Below, piece by piece: positions 1 through 9,615 of a stretch of DNA of 64,000 bases. The stretch comes from Streptomyces sp. NBC_00287. Its GTDB lineage: Bacteria; Actinomycetota; Actinomycetes; Streptomycetales; Streptomycetaceae. Position 1 is the first letter of the stretch. Each line of letters starts with the position of its first letter. The notes below the pieces were generated by a model, which had not been told where the DNA came from, did not search any database, and worked only from the letters and a program-made list of their open reading frames with translations. Made by a program: the position numbers and the translations under genes. The stretch is taken from the NCBI RefSeq assembly GCF_036173105.1, contig NZ_CP108053.1, positions 2,356,001 through 2,420,000 of the forward strand, read 5' to 3'.

Positions 1-287
1 GGGTCGCCCTGGCCCGCGCCCTGGTCAACCATCCCCCGCTGCTGCTGGCCGACGAGCCCGCGGGCAGCCTGGACAGCAAGGGCACCCGCGAGGTGATGCG
101 GCTGCTGTCCCGCTTCCACCAGCGCGGCCAGACGATCCTGCTGGTCACCCACGACGCCCGTCTCGCGAGCGCCGCGGACCGAGTGATCAGCTTCTTCGAC
201 GGCCGCATAGCCGACGACGCGACGCTCGACGACGGCACCCCGCCGCGCCGCGCGGGCATATCGGGCGTACTGGAACTCAGGGACTGA
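1..287 (+). CDS. ABC transporter ATP-binding protein, C-terminal part
   Basis: The reading frame is open from the window edge (frame of base 3) to a TGA at 285-287, so the 5' end lies outside. The visible part starts in the Q-loop/signature region (VALARAL), followed by the Walker B segment LLLADEP at about 39-59, the D-loop SLD and the switch histidine in LLVTHD. This is the nucleotide-binding subunit of an ABC exporter of the MacB/LolD type. A large FtsX-like permease starts 39 bases downstream on the same strand, the usual two-gene arrangement for this family. The substrate cannot be told from the sequence. Confidence 0.93.
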   Translation, partial: VALARALVNHPPLLLADEPAGSLDSKGTREVMRLLSRFHQRGQTILLVTHDARLASAADRVISFFDGRIADDATLDDGTPPRRAGISGVLELRD

Positions 288-326
288 CATGCGGGCGTAC
301 GACGATCCCCGGGGGGCCTGAGCCGG

Positions 327-2609
327 ATGCGAGCCACCCTGCGCTGGGCGCACTCCGATCTGCGCGCGCACCGCGGCGAGGCGCTGTTCCTCGTCCTCGC
401 CACCGCGGGCGTCGTCGTCTCCCTGCTGCTGGCCACGGCCCTGTTCGGCTACGCCACCAACCCCTGGCAGCGCGTCTTCACCCAGTCCCGCGGCGCCCAC
501 GTCTGGCTGCACACGGGCCCGTCCGCCGACGCGGGCAGACTGAACGCCCTCGACGGCGTCGCCTCCGTCGCAGGCCCCTACCCCACCGCCTCCGCCACCC
601 TCGCCTCCCGCGGCGCCCGCGCCTCGGTCGAACTGCGCGGCACCCCGGACCAGCCCTCCGTCGGCCGCCCGCTGCTGACCTCCGGGCACTGGCTGGACCC
701 GGCCACCCCCGACGGCGTCGTCCTGGAATCCCGCCTCGCCCGCACCCTCCTCGCCGCCCCCGGAGACACCCTCACCCTCCCCGGCACCGCACGCACCCTC
801 ACCGTCCTCGGCGTCGCCGACAGCGCCGAGCCCCGCTACCAGCCCGGCGAACGGCCCGGCCTGGTCTGGGCCCTGCCGTCCGCCGTGCGCGACCCGAGCG
901 GCCAGGTCACCGGCCTGCGCCTGACCGACCCCGAGGACACCGACTACGCCGTCCAGCGCGCCGTCACCGTGCTCGGCGCCGGCGCGGTCGGCGAGGTCAC
1001 CACCTGGCAGCAGGCGCGCGCCGAGGAACAGGGAGACAACCGACTGCTCGGCCAAGTGCTGGGCCTGTTCGGCCTGGGCGCCCTCATCGCCGCCGGACTC
1101 GCCGTGCACGGCGCGATCGGCACGCGTATCCGCGGCCACCTCCGAGACATCTCGATCCTGAAGGCCATCGGCTTCACCCCGGGCCAGGTCGTCCGCGTCT
1201 ATCTGCTCCAGCACCTCGCCTACGCCCTGCTCGGCGCCGTGTCCGCGGCCGCGCTCACCGAGGCCCTGGGCAACCGTCTCCCCGGCCGCCTCGGCGACGC
1301 GATCGGCGTGTGGCAGGGCCTGCCCGGACATGCGGTGGCCCTGTTCGCGGTCCCGGCCTGCGCGGTCCTGCTCATCGCCGCGACCACCGGCCTCGCGGCC
1401 TGGCGGGCGGGCCGGGTACCGCCGGTGCCGGTGCCCCGACCGACGGCTTCGGCGGGCGGCGGGCTGTCTGGGCCGGTCCGGCGGATGCTGGGCATACGGC
1501 TGTCCCCCGCGCTGGTACTGGGCTGGCACACCGCGTTCGCCCGCCGCCCCCGCACCCTCGCCACCGTCGCCCGGCTCGCCCTGCCGCTGCTGCTGATCGT
1601 CGTGGCGCTCAGCGCGTGGAGCACCATCGACCGCTTCCAGAGCCGCCCCGAGCAGATCGGCCTGCCCACCGCGCTCACCGTCCACACGGACTCCGGCATC
1701 GGCGCCCGGGACGCGCGCGCACTCCTGGAACACGACCCACAGGTCGCCGCGGTCTACCCCGGCGTCGAGGTCGCGGCACTGGTCCCGGGCCAGACCTCCA
1801 CGATCGCGCTGCGCGGCCTGGGTACGCGGGAGGATCCCTACCCGTACGCCCTGGCGGAGGGCCGCCCCGCGAACGGCCGTGACGAGGCGGTCGCCGGGCA
1901 GGGCCTGCTGAATCTGCTGGATGTACGGGTCGGCGACTGGGTCCGCATGACGGTCGGCGACCAGCCGCAGATCCTGCACATCGTGGGCCGCAGCATCGAA
2001 CCGGAGAACGCGGGACGGGTGATCTCCACGTCCCTGGACACCCTGCGAGAAAACGACCCCGCACTGGCCCCGACCCGCTACGAACTGCGCCTCCACCCGG
2101 ACGCGAACGCCTCCGAGGTCGCGAACCGCCTGACCACAGCCGGCCACGGGCACGTGGACGTACACGCCGTACCCAACCCCGCCGACGGCCTCTCACCACT
2201 GCGCGGAGTCGTGGTCGGCCTGATCACCGTGCTGGCGCTCATAGGCCTGATCGAGCTCCTGACGGCGATCGGCGGCATGGTGCGAGAGGGCGAGCGCGAC
2301 CTGCTGGCTCTGAAGGCAATCGGCCTCTCACCACGCCAGGTCACAGGCATCACGGTCACGGCGACCGCCTGTACGACATTGGCCGCGGTAGCGGCGGGCA
2401 CGGCCCTGGGGGCACCGCTGGGCCGGTGGCTGATCGACGCACAGGGCAGGTCGAGCGGCATCGGGGCCGGAATAGCGGACGGCCCGTCGGCAGCTCTCCT
2501 GCTGGTGTTCGGGGCGACGGCGGTAGTTGGGTCGGCTGCGCTTGCCGCACTACCGGCGGCTCGGGCTGCCCGGCGCCGACTGACGGACACTCTGAGCTCG
2601 GTCGCCTGA
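327..2609 (+). CDS. FtsX-like ABC transporter permease, 760 aa
   Basis: This is a membrane subunit that pairs with the ATPase just upstream. It has one N-terminal membrane segment (about residues 20-45), an extracytoplasmic domain, a first FtsX core of three helices (about 240-360, with the conserved DISILKAIGFTPGQV stretch), a second leading helix near 410-430, a second extracytoplasmic domain, and a second FtsX core (about 625-750, with DLLALKAIGLSPRQV). The duplicated layout and length fit the two-FtsX-domain permeases of actinobacteria. Such exporters move lipids, peptides or antibiotics, or act mechanically on the envelope; the role here is open. ATG 327 was taken because the conserved N-terminus begins there. 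Confidence 0.93.
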   Translation: MRATLRWAHSDLRAHRGEALFLVLATAGVVVSLLLATALFGYATNPWQRVFTQSRGAHVWLHTGPSADAGRLNALDGVASVAGPYPTASATLASRGARASVELRGTPDQPSVGRPLLTSGHWLDPATPDGVVLESRLARTLLAAPGDTLTLPGTARTLTVLGVADSAEPRYQPGERPGLVWALPSAVRDPSGQVTGLRLTDPEDTDYAVQRAVTVLGAGAVGEVTTWQQARAEEQGDNRLLGQVLGLFGLGALIAAGLAVHGAIGTRIRGHLRDISILKAIGFTPGQVVRVYLLQHLAYALLGAVSAAALTEALGNRLPGRLGDAIGVWQGLPGHAVALFAVPACAVLLIAATTGLAAWRAGRVPPVPVPRPTASAGGGLSGPVRRMLGIRLSPALVLGWHTAFARRPRTLATVARLALPLLLIVVALSAWSTIDRFQSRPEQIGLPTALTVHTDSGIGARDARALLEHDPQVAAVYPGVEVAALVPGQTSTIALRGLGTREDPYPYALAEGRPANGRDEAVAGQGLLNLLDVRVGDWVRMTVGDQPQILHIVGRSIEPENAGRVISTSLDTLRENDPALAPTRYELRLHPDANASEVANRLTTAGHGHVDVHAVPNPADGLSPLRGVVVGLITVLALIGLIELLTAIGGMVREGERDLLALKAIGLSPRQVTGITVTATACTTLAAVAAGTALGAPLGRWLIDAQGRSSGIGAGIADGPSAALLLVFGATAVVGSAALAALPAARAARRRLTDTLSSVA

Positions 2610-2610
2610 A

Positions 2611-2655
2611 GCGCCCCGATAGGGGCACGGGGAACTGCGCGACCAGCCACAACGG
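2611..2655. repeat. Streptomyces-type intergenic repeat with terminator-like hairpin
   Basis: Directly after the permease stop there is a short hairpin (GCCCC, loop GATA, GGGGC at 2613-2626) followed by GGGGAACTGCGCGACCAGCC. From memory, this GGGGAACTGCGCGAC-containing block recurs in many Streptomyces intergenic regions downstream of genes. Here it separates the convergent permease and membrane-protein genes and may act as a bidirectional terminator. Confidence 0.55.
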
Positions 2656-2670
2656 CGCCGCGGCGAACCA

Positions 2671-3483
2671 CTAGCTGCCGTAGGGATTTCCGTACGGATT
2701 GCCCTGAGATGGAACATACGGCGGCGGAGCCGAAGGCATCGGCGGAACCGCCGGAGGCAGCGCGTCCAACCGTATGCCGTAATACCGCTTCAGCCGCCCC
2801 ATCTCCAGCACCGCGATACTCGTGACCGTCACCGGCGCACCCAGGATGAAGAGGATCCCCATAGTCAAGCTCAGCCCATGCAGGTCACCCGTGATCAGGT
2901 CCGGAATGGCCATCAGCCACGTCGTCACCGTCGCCAGCAGCGGCGGCAGACAGCGATGCACCGCCGCCGTACCGAAAAAGTTCCCGGAAACCCGGAACGC
3001 GCCCGCGGCCACGAATCCCGTCATCCACAGCGCCGCCAAGCCGAACGGCAGCATCGCGATGCCCCCGATCGCCGTGGACAACTGAAAGAGCAGCACCGTC
3101 CCGACAACCGAGCCGATGAACAGCAACAACAGCTTCAGCGAGTTCATCAACGGCTGCCGCACCAGCCGCCAACTCCCCGCACGCCGCCAGCGATAGAGCA
3201 TCACGCCCACCGTCAGCGGCGTGATCACCAACAGCACCGCGCAAGCCGTCAGTGCGTTCTCCAGGATCTCATCGAAGGCGAACCCACCCTCCACGAAGGT
3301 GTAGACACCCACCGCAGCGACCGCCCCGGCGATGATCCTGACGCGCTTGAGGGCCTCGACGGACGAATCGAGCGAGGCCGGAATCCATCGCGGATGAAAC
3401 ATCGCCCGCGCCACACGCTGCGGCTTCAGAAAGTCCCGCACGGTCAGCGTGCCGTCGGTCCAACTCCCCTGTGGACTTGTCAA
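2671..3483 (-). CDS. Conserved actinobacterial membrane protein, 270 aa
   Basis: I do not recognise a functional family beyond a Yip1-like polytopic membrane protein. About five hydrophobic segments are visible (near residues 50-70, 75-98, 120-140, 145-170 and 185-230). They are followed by a cytoplasmic tail rich in proline, ending in the near-repeat GNPYGNPYGS. The start is TTG at 3483-3481, supported by a GGGGAG ribosome site six bases upstream; no ATG fits. The gene lies downstream of pgi on the same strand but is separated from it by a hairpin, so it is probably transcribed on its own. Confidence 0.75.
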   Translation of the reverse strand: MTSPQGSWTDGTLTVRDFLKPQRVARAMFHPRWIPASLDSSVEALKRVRIIAGAVAAVGVYTFVEGGFAFDEILENALTACAVLLVITPLTVGVMLYRWRRAGSWRLVRQPLMNSLKLLLLFIGSVVGTVLLFQLSTAIGGIAMLPFGLAALWMTGFVAAGAFRVSGNFFGTAAVHRCLPPLLATVTTWLMAIPDLITGDLHGLSLTMGILFILGAPVTVTSIAVLEMGRLKRYYGIRLDALPPAVPPMPSAPPPYVPSQGNPYGNPYGS

Positions 3484-3530
3484 CTTCCACTCCCCCGAGT
3501 GATCGTTTACTTGATCGCCGGGGGAGTCTA

Positions 3531-3550
3531 GTCGAAGCGGACGACTCCCC
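3531..3550 (-). terminator. Probable pgi terminator
   Basis: GGGGAGTC at 3531-3538 and GACTCCCC at 3543-3550 form an 8-bp stem in the 84-base gap between the pgi stop and the next gene on the minus strand. No T-tract follows, as is usual in this GC range. Confidence 0.5.
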
Positions 3551-3567
3551 GCCGCCCGCTTCTCGGA

Positions 3568-5220
3568 TCACCGTCCGCGCAGCTCCCTGTACTTGGCGAC
3601 CAGCGCCTTGGAAGACGCGTCCAGACCCGGGACCTCGGCGCCCTCGGTGAGGGCGGGCTCGACGCGCTTGGCGAGGACCTTGCCGAGCTCCACGCCCCAC
3701 TGGTCGAAGGAGTCGATGTTCCACACGGCACCCTGGACGAACACCTTGTGCTCGTAGAGGGCGATCAGCTGGCCGAGCACCGACGGGGTCAGCTCACGCG
3801 CGAGGATCGTGGTCGTCGGGTGGTTGCCCTTGAAGGTCTTGTGGGTGACCAGCTCCTCCGGCACGCCCTCCGCCCGCACCTCCTCAGGCGTCTTGCCGAA
3901 GGCCAGCGCCTGCGTCTGCGCGAAGAAGTTCGCCATCAACAGGTCGTGCTGCGCCTTGAGTTCCTCGTTCAGCTCGGCGACCGGCTCGGCGAAGCCGATG
4001 AAGTCCGCCGGGATCAGCTTGGTGCCCTGATGGATGAGCTGGTAGTAGGCGTGCTGCCCGTTGGTCCCCGGCGTGCCCCACACGACGGGCCCGGTCTGCC
4101 ACTCCACGGGGCGCCCGTCCCGGCCGACGTACTTGCCGTTGGACTCCATGTCGAGCTGCTGGAGGTACGCCGTGAACTTGGACAGGTAGTGGCTGTAGGG
4201 CAGCACGGCATGCGACTGGGCGTCGTGGAAATTGCCGTACCAGATGCCCAACAGGCCCAGCAACAGCGGCACATTGGACTCGGCGGGGGCGCTCTTGAAG
4301 TGCTCGTCGACCAGCCGGAAGCCGTCGAGCATCTCACGGAAGCGGTCCGGGCCGATGGCGATCATCAGGGAGAGGCCGATCGCCGAGTCGTAGGAGTAGC
4401 GTCCGCCGACCCAGTCCCAGAACTCGAACATGTTGGCCGTGTCGATGCCGAACTCCGCCACCTTCTCGGTGTTCGTCGACAGCGCCACGAAGTGCTGGGC
4501 GACGGCTTCCTGACCGGCGTTCAGCTCCCCCAGCAGCCAGTTGCGCGCCGAGGTGGCGTTGGTGATCGTCTCGATGGTGGTGAAGGTCTTGGAGGCGATG
4601 ATGAACAGCGTCTCCGCCGCGTCCAGGTCACGGGTGGCCTCGTGCAGATCCGCGCCGTCGACGTTCGACACGAAACGGACCGTCAGCTCCCGGTCGGTGA
4701 ACGCGCGCAACACCTCGTACGCCATGGCGGGACCCAGGTCGGAGCCGCCGATGCCGACGTTGACGATGTTCCTGATGCGCTTGCCGGTATGGCCGGTCCA
4801 CGCGCCGGAGCGGACGCGGTCGGCGAAGGCGCTCATCTTGTCGAGGACGGCGTGCACCCCCGGCACGACGTTCTCCCCGTCGACCTCGATCACCGCATCG
4901 CGCGGGGCGCGCAGCGCGGTGTGCAGGACCGCTCGGTCCTCGGTGACGTTGATCTTCTCGCCGCGGAACATGGCGTCGCGCAGCCCGAACACCTCGGTGG
5001 CGGCGGCCAGCTCACGCAGCAGGCGCAGCGTCTCGTCGGTGACGAGGTGCTTGGAGTAGTCGACGTACAGGTCGCCGACCTGGAGCGTGTAGCCGGCGCC
5101 GCGGCCGGGGTCGGCGGCGAACAGCTCGCGCAGTCCGACCTCGCCGAGCTCCTCGCGATGTTTGGCCAGTGCGGTCCACTCGGGAGTCTGGTTGAGCCTG
5201 GTACGGCCGTCTTGGTTCAT
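3568..5220 (-). CDS. pgi: Glucose-6-phosphate isomerase
   Basis: It interconverts glucose 6-phosphate and fructose 6-phosphate in glycolysis and gluconeogenesis in the cytoplasm. Both family signatures are visible: [13 protein letters not shown] in the middle, and the C-terminal block with [11 protein letters not shown] carrying the catalytic lysine. The sugar phosphate site SKTFTTIET and the histidine region [13 protein letters not shown] are intact. Starting at ATG 5220-5218 gives 550 residues, the usual length. The frame stays open to 5322, but the extra 34 residues do not resemble the family, and GAAGG sits upstream of 5220. It follows the MFS gene on the same strand after 52 bases. Confidence 0.97.
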   Translation of the reverse strand: MNQDGRTRLNQTPEWTALAKHREELGEVGLRELFAADPGRGAGYTLQVGDLYVDYSKHLVTDETLRLLRELAAATEVFGLRDAMFRGEKINVTEDRAVLHTALRAPRDAVIEVDGENVVPGVHAVLDKMSAFADRVRSGAWTGHTGKRIRNIVNVGIGGSDLGPAMAYEVLRAFTDRELTVRFVSNVDGADLHEATRDLDAAETLFIIASKTFTTIETITNATSARNWLLGELNAGQEAVAQHFVALSTNTEKVAEFGIDTANMFEFWDWVGGRYSYDSAIGLSLMIAIGPDRFREMLDGFRLVDEHFKSAPAESNVPLLLGLLGIWYGNFHDAQSHAVLPYSHYLSKFTAYLQQLDMESNGKYVGRDGRPVEWQTGPVVWGTPGTNGQHAYYQLIHQGTKLIPADFIGFAEPVAELNEELKAQHDLLMANFFAQTQALAFGKTPEEVRAEGVPEELVTHKTFKGNHPTTTILARELTPSVLGQLIALYEHKVFVQGAVWNIDSFDQWGVELGKVLAKRVEPALTEGAEVPGLDASSKALVAKYRELRGR

Positions 5221-5272
5221 CTCGGACTTCAGCCTTCTTTCGTACCTGTCCCCGCTGTTCCAACCTAGTTGA

Positions 5273-6541
5273 TCAGCGGGTGACGTGAGCTGTCGTGCTG
5301 TCGTCGTGCGGGGCAACAACAAGTACGTCCACCTTGAGCACAGGTATCAGCGCGATGACGGACAGGACGAAGAACGCGGCCGCGAGCAGGGCCGGGCTGT
5401 TGAGTCCCCAGGCGGTGGCGACGGCTCCGCCGAGCAGCGCGCCCAGCGGTGCTCCGGCGACCCCGAGAGTCCGGAAGGCCGAGCTGACCCGGCCCAGCAT
5501 GTCGGCCGGACTGCGCTGCTGCATCAGGGTCGTGGTGTTGACGTTCCACACCATGCCCATGAACCCGAACACGGCCAGGGCGAGGGCCAGGGCGGCGAGA
5601 CTGCGCACCGAGCCCATCGCGACGAGCGCACCGATCTGCACGCTTCCCGCGAGCAGCACCGCCCGCACCCGCCCCACCCGGGCGACGAGCGCGCCGCCGG
5701 CCAGCCCGCCGGTGAGGCTGCCGACGGTGTAGGCGGTCATCGCAACCGCGTATCCGGTATTGCCCGCGTCCAGCCAGCCCGTCACCAGCAGCACCAAGGT
5801 GGCGATCAGGGCGCCCATGCCGATGTTGCAGAGGGCGGTAGCGGCGCACAGTCCGCGCAGGGCCCGGTCCCGCCACAAAGTGCGCAGCCCTTGGGCGATA
5901 TCACCGCGCAGGGTGCTGCCCGCCGGTCTGGCCCCGCGCTCCGGCGGAGCGGTCCGCAGCGAGGCGACCAGTGCTGCCGCCACCAGGAAGGTAACCGCGT
6001 CGGCCACGAAGGGCGCCGCCGCCCCGGCCGCGAGCAGCAACGGCACGGCCGGAGCGCCCAGCAGACCGCCCGCGATCCGCTGCCCGGTCATCAAGCGGGC
6101 GTTGGCGCTGCCCAGCTCGGCGCGGTCGACCAAGGCGGGCAACAGAGCCGTCGAGGCGTTGTCGAAGAGGGTCTGCAGCGTGGTCAGGGCGAAGGCCAGG
6201 GCGATCAGCAGGGTGATGGAGGCGTGCCCCAGAGCGACGGCCACCGCGAAACAGGCGACCAGCAACCCCCGTACCGCGTCCACCATCCACATCGCGCGCC
6301 GCTGGTCCACCCGGTCGGCGACGGCGCCGCCCAGCAACCCGAAGACGAGCCAGGGCAGATATCCGCAGGCGGTCACCGCGGCGATGAGCAGCGGCCGGTC
6401 CGTCAGCGTCGCGGCGAGCAGCGGCAGCGCGGCCGTACGCAGGGCATCGCCGAAGCTGGAGAGCGCGGCGGCGCTCCACAACCGCCCGAAACCCCCGCGC
6501 CACGCTGGTGCGCGCGCATCCCCCGACTCGACCGTCGCCAC
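5273..6541 (-). CDS. MFS exporter with DNA-damage-type promoter
   Basis: This 422-residue, 12-helix major facilitator is of the MFS_3/EntS-like drug or siderophore exporter kind. The cytoplasmic motif [13 protein letters not shown] lies between helices 2 and 3, and [21 protein letters not shown] in the second half is typical of this exporter branch. The start is GTG 6541-6539 with GAGGGG a few bases upstream. The upstream region carries an exact TTGTCAGTG-N8-TACGGT promoter at 6587-6609, the box used by DNA repair genes, with an expected leader of about 40 bases. The substrate is unknown. The context suggests export of a DNA-damaging agent or its product; that is inference. Confidence 0.9.
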   Translation of the reverse strand: MATVESGDARAPAWRGGFGRLWSAAALSSFGDALRTAALPLLAATLTDRPLLIAAVTACGYLPWLVFGLLGGAVADRVDQRRAMWMVDAVRGLLVACFAVAVALGHASITLLIALAFALTTLQTLFDNASTALLPALVDRAELGSANARLMTGQRIAGGLLGAPAVPLLLAAGAAAPFVADAVTFLVAAALVASLRTAPPERGARPAGSTLRGDIAQGLRTLWRDRALRGLCAATALCNIGMGALIATLVLLVTGWLDAGNTGYAVAMTAYTVGSLTGGLAGGALVARVGRVRAVLLAGSVQIGALVAMGSVRSLAALALALAVFGFMGMVWNVNTTTLMQQRSPADMLGRVSSAFRTLGVAGAPLGALLGGAVATAWGLNSPALLAAAFFVLSVIALIPVLKVDVLVVAPHDDSTTAHVTR

Positions 6542-6586
6542 GTGTCCCCCTCACGATCCGCCCGATCCACAAAGATCGATGCACAA

Positions 6587-6609
6587 ACCGTAGAGGGCAC
6601 CACTGACAA
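6587..6609 (-). promoter_or_regulatory. RecA-NDp (PafBC-type) DNA damage promoter of the MFS gene
   Basis: Read on the minus strand: TTGTCAGTG (6609-6601), eight bases GTGCCCTC, then TACGGT (6592-6587). This matches TTGTCRGTG-N8-TANNNT, the SOS-independent damage promoter described in mycobacteria (PafBC regulon) and upstream of recA in Streptomyces, at every defined position. The expected start of transcription is near 6580, about 40 bases before the GTG. Confidence 0.8.
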
Positions 6610-6649
6610 TCGGCCGGGGCACAGGGGCCGGCAGGCCGCGAAACAGCTA

Positions 6650-6677
6650 CGGCCAGGCACTGCTCGGTGCCTGGCCG
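6650..6677 (-). terminator. Terminator of the rbpB-like gene
   Basis: CGGCCAGGCAC (6650-6660) and GTGCCTGGCCG (6667-6677) form a perfect 11-bp stem with a six-base loop just after the stop codon of the RbpA-family gene. It insulates that gene from the damage promoter 40 bases further on. Confidence 0.75.
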
Positions 6678-6688
6678 GTCCTCAACTT

Positions 6689-7024
6689 CTAGATCTCGCC
6701 CCGCAGTTTGGCGAGCGCCTCGGCGAGGATCGCCTCGCCGTCCGCGTCGCTGCGCCGCTCCCGTACGTAGGCGAGGTGCGTCTTGTAGGGCTCGGTGCGC
6801 GGCGGGTCCGGCGGGTTGTCCCGGTCCTGCCCGGCGGGGAAGCCGCAGCGCGGGCAGTCCCAGGTGTCGGGAACCTGCGCGTCGCTGGCGAAGCTGGGCT
6901 GGGTCTCGTGCCCGTTGGAGCACCAGAAGGAGATGCGCAGCCGCGGCGCGGACTCGCCGCGCTCGGCCTCGCCCATCGGCCCCGCCCCGACCCGGCTTCC
7001 TCGGATCGCGTTGCCACTTGCCAC
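6689..7024 (-). CDS. rbpB: RbpA-family RNA polymerase-binding protein (RbpB paralogue)
   Basis: This 111-residue protein is of the actinobacterial RbpA family, which binds RNA polymerase holoenzyme near the principal sigma factor and stabilises open complexes. A zinc-ribbon-like core is visible: CSNGH followed by WDCPRCG. The C-terminal helix with YKTHLAYVRERRSDADGEAILAEAL corresponds to the sigma-interaction region (THWDMLMERR in RbpA). The N-terminus (GNAIRGSRVGAGPMGEAERG) and the location next to secG fit the RbpB paralogue rather than RbpA itself; the paralogue assignment is from memory. The start is GTG 7024 with GGGAG eight bases upstream. Confidence 0.88.
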   Translation of the reverse strand: MASGNAIRGSRVGAGPMGEAERGESAPRLRISFWCSNGHETQPSFASDAQVPDTWDCPRCGFPAGQDRDNPPDPPRTEPYKTHLAYVRERRSDADGEAILAEALAKLRGEI

Positions 7025-7052
7025 GGTCGTAACTCCCTGCGTGATGGTGCCG

Positions 7053-7077
7053 CGAAGCGAGTCGGCGTTTCGCTTCG
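7053..7077. repeat. Inverted repeat upstream of the rbpB-like gene
   Basis: CGAAGCGA (7053-7060) and TCGCTTCG (7070-7077) are perfect arms around a nine-base loop, about 30 bases upstream of the GTG. It could be a leader hairpin or an operator. The remaining sequence of the 199-base gap up to secG shows nothing else I recognise. Confidence 0.4.
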
Positions 7078-7223
7078 TTGCGAGCGCCTCAGTCTACGTA
7101 AGGCCCAACGCGCGTCCAGTGATTGGAGTTACAGCCCCCACATCTAGACGCAAGCCCCATGATAGGCCGCGCTCAGCTGCGCGTACCGAACATGGGGCCT
7201 TACGTACCGATTGTGCGTGCCGG

Positions 7224-7460
7224 TCAGTTGTTCACCTTCATCAGAAGGCCGAGCACGACAATGCACGCGAACCAGAGCAGACCGACCACGACGGTGATCC
7301 GGTCGAGGTTGCGCTCGGCGACCGAGGAGCCGCCGACGGACGACTGCATGCCGCCACCGAACATGTCGGAGAGGCCGCCGCCCTTGCCCTTGTGCATCAG
7401 CACCAGCAGCATCAGCAGACCGCTGAACACGATCAGGGCGATCGAGAACCCCATAACCAC
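7224..7460 (-). CDS. secG: Preprotein translocase subunit SecG
   Basis: This is a small subunit of the SecYEG channel in the cytoplasmic membrane. It has the family layout: first membrane helix (about residues 5-22), the cytoplasmic loop HKGKGGGLSDMFGGG, then a second helix (about 54-74). The start is GTG 7460 with GAGGAAG upstream; an ATG two codons later is a possible alternative. It follows tpiA on the minus strand but an 11-bp hairpin lies between them, so read-through from the glycolytic operon is probably limited. Confidence 0.96.
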   Translation of the reverse strand: MVMGFSIALIVFSGLLMLLVLMHKGKGGGLSDMFGGGMQSSVGGSSVAERNLDRITVVVGLLWFACIVVLGLLMKVNN

Positions 7461-7496
7461 GGCTGGACCAACTTCCTCGGATCTGGATGGACGACA

Positions 7497-7522
7497 GGGG
7501 CACAGCCACCGGGCTGTGCCCC
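7497..7522 (-). terminator. Terminator or attenuator between tpiA and secG
   Basis: GGGGCACAGCC (7497-7507) and GGCTGTGCCCC (7512-7522) make a perfect 11-bp stem with a four-base ACCG loop. It lies after the tpiA stop and ends about 36 bases before the secG start codon. It probably ends most gap-pgk-tpiA transcripts. Confidence 0.8.
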
Positions 7523-7556
7523 CGCAAGGGTACGACGGATCGCCGCTACCGCATAC

Positions 7557-8333
7557 TTACTGGTCGCGGAAGCGCACGATCTTGACGAACTCGTCGGCGT
7601 CCAGCGAGGCACCGCCCACCAGGGCGCCGTCGATGTCGGCCTGCGCCATGATCTCGGCGACGTTGCCCGACTTGACCGAGCCGCCGTACTGGATGCGGAC
7701 CTTGTCGGCCAGCTCCTGGGTGTACAGCTCGGCGAGCTTGGCGCGGATGGCGGCGCAGACCTCCTGGGCGTCCTCGGCGCCGCAGACCTTGCCGGTGCCG
7801 ATGGCCCAGACGGGCTCGTAGGCGATCACGACGGTCTCGGCCTGCTCGGCCGGGAGGTCCTTCAGACCGCCCTCGACCTGGGCGAGGGTGTGCGCGACGG
7901 CGTTGCCCGCCTCACGGACGTCCAGCTCCTCGCCGACGCACATGATCGGGGTCAGGCCGTGCTTGTAGGCGGCCTTGACCTTGGCGTTGACGATCTCGTC
8001 GGTCTCGTTGTGGTACTGGCGGCGCTCGGAGTGGCCGATGGCCACGTACGTGCACTTCAGCTTGGCCAGCATCGGGCCGGAGATCTCGCCGGTGTAGGCG
8101 CCGGAGTCCTGCGCGGAGATGTCCTGGGCGCCGTACTTGATCTTCAGCTTGTCGCCGTCGACCAGGGTCTGCACGGAGCGCAGGTCGGTGAAGGGCGGCA
8201 GGACGGCGACCTCGACGGCCTCATAGTCCTTGTCGGCCAGGGCGAAGGCGAGCTTCTGGACGTGGGCGATGGCCTCGAGGTGGTTGAGGTTCATCTTCCA
8301 GTTGCCCGCCATCAGCGGCGTGCGCGTGCTCAT
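7557..8333 (-). CDS. tpiA: Triosephosphate isomerase
   Basis: It interconverts dihydroxyacetone phosphate and glyceraldehyde 3-phosphate. The 258 residues match the usual length. The catalytic residues are all visible: lysine in GNWKMN, histidine in IGHSERR, glutamate in the signature [12 protein letters not shown], and the phosphate-binding YGGSVK near the C-terminus. ATG 8333 lies five bases after the pgk stop, so the two are cotranscribed and probably translationally coupled. The stop is TAA, unusual among the genes here. Confidence 0.98.
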   Translation of the reverse strand: MSTRTPLMAGNWKMNLNHLEAIAHVQKLAFALADKDYEAVEVAVLPPFTDLRSVQTLVDGDKLKIKYGAQDISAQDSGAYTGEISGPMLAKLKCTYVAIGHSERRQYHNETDEIVNAKVKAAYKHGLTPIMCVGEELDVREAGNAVAHTLAQVEGGLKDLPAEQAETVVIAYEPVWAIGTGKVCGAEDAQEVCAAIRAKLAELYTQELADKVRIQYGGSVKSGNVAEIMAQADIDGALVGGASLDADEFVKIVRFRDQ

Positions 8334-8338
8334 TAAGG

Positions 8339-9550
8339 TCAGTCCTCCAGTGCGGCGAGGCCGGGGAGCGTCTTGCCCTCAAGGTATTCGAGGGAGGCGC
8401 CGCCGCCGGTCGAGATGTGGCCGAATGCGTTCTCGTCGAAGCCCAGGATGCGGACGGCCGCGGCGGAGTCGCCGCCGCCGACGACCGTGAAGGCCGGGGA
8501 GTCGAGGAGTGCCTGGGCGACCGCCTTGGTGCCCTCGGCGTAGTCGGGGTGCTCGAAGACGCCCATGGGGCCGTTCCAGAAGACGGTGGCCGCGTCGGCG
8601 AGCTTCGAGGCGTACAGCTTGCGGGTCTCCGGACCGATGTCCAGGCCCTCCTGGTCGGCGGGGATGGCGTCCGCGGCGACGGTAGTGGGGTTGGCCGGGG
8701 CCTTGGTCTTCAGGTCCGGGAACTCGGTGGCGACCAGGACGTCGACCGGCAGGACGATCTCGACGCCGTTCTTCTCGGCGCGCTCCATGTACTCGGTGAC
8801 GACCGGGACCTGGTCCTCCTGGAGGAGGGAGATGCCGACCTCGTGGCCCTTGGCCTTGAGGAAGGTGTAGGCCATGCCGCCGCCGATGAGGATGCGGTCG
8901 GCCTTGCCGAGCAGCTGGTCGATGACGGCGAGCTTGTCGGAGACCTTGGCGCCGCCGAGCGCGACGACGTAGGGGCGCTTGACGTCCTCGGTGAGCTTCT
9001 TCAGGACGCCGACCTCGGTGGCGATGAGGTAGCCGGCGTAGTGCGGCAGCTTGCCCGGAAGGTCGTACACGGAGGCGTGCTTACGGTGCACGGCGCCGAA
9101 GCCGTCGCCGACGTAGACGTCCGCGAGGGCGGCGAGCTGGTCGGCGAAGGCGGCGCGCTCGGCGTCGTCCTTGGCGGTCTCGCCGGCGTTGAAGCGCAGG
9201 TTCTCGATGACGGCGACCCGGCCGTCGGCGAGGCCCGCGACCGTGGCCGTGGCGGACTCGCCGACCGTGTCGGTCGCGAAGGCCACGCCGGCGCCGAGGA
9301 GTTCACCGAGCCGGGCGGCGGCCGGCGCCAGGGAGAAAGCCGGGTCCGGGGCACCCTTGGGGCGGCCCAGGTGAGAGGCCACAACCACCCGGGCGCCCGC
9401 CTCGGCGAGGGCCTTGACGGTGGGCAGGACGGCGCGGATCCGGCCGTCGTCGGTGATCGTGGTGCCGTCCAGCGGCACATTGAGGTCGGCGCGGACGAAA
9501 ACCCGCTTGCCGGTGACGCCTTCGGCGAGGAGTTCGTCGATCGTCTTCAT
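8339..9550 (-). CDS. pgk: Phosphoglycerate kinase
   Basis: It transfers phosphate between 1,3-bisphosphoglycerate and ADP in glycolysis. At 403 residues it has the full family layout: N-terminal substrate-binding block [10 protein letters not shown] and SHLGRPKG, hinge region, and C-terminal nucleotide-binding motifs NGPMGVFE and GGGDSAAAV. It begins at ATG 9550-9548. It is the middle gene of gap-pgk-tpiA on the minus strand. The 134-base gap to gap holds a long hairpin. Confidence 0.98.
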   Translation of the reverse strand: MKTIDELLAEGVTGKRVFVRADLNVPLDGTTITDDGRIRAVLPTVKALAEAGARVVVASHLGRPKGAPDPAFSLAPAAARLGELLGAGVAFATDTVGESATATVAGLADGRVAVIENLRFNAGETAKDDAERAAFADQLAALADVYVGDGFGAVHRKHASVYDLPGKLPHYAGYLIATEVGVLKKLTEDVKRPYVVALGGAKVSDKLAVIDQLLGKADRILIGGGMAYTFLKAKGHEVGISLLQEDQVPVVTEYMERAEKNGVEIVLPVDVLVATEFPDLKTKAPANPTTVAADAIPADQEGLDIGPETRKLYASKLADAATVFWNGPMGVFEHPDYAEGTKAVAQALLDSPAFTVVGGGDSAAAVRILGFDENAFGHISTGGGASLEYLEGKTLPGLAALED

Positions 9551-9615
9551 TGAGAGGGCTCCCGAGAAGTATGCGTGATGCTCGTGATCCTAAGAGGGCC
9601 GGTCGGTACGTGAGA

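Noticed and set aside
5221..5322. Longer form of Pgi from 5322
   Set aside because: The extra 34 residues overlap the end of the MFS gene and do not resemble the family; ATG 5220 gives the usual 550 residues.
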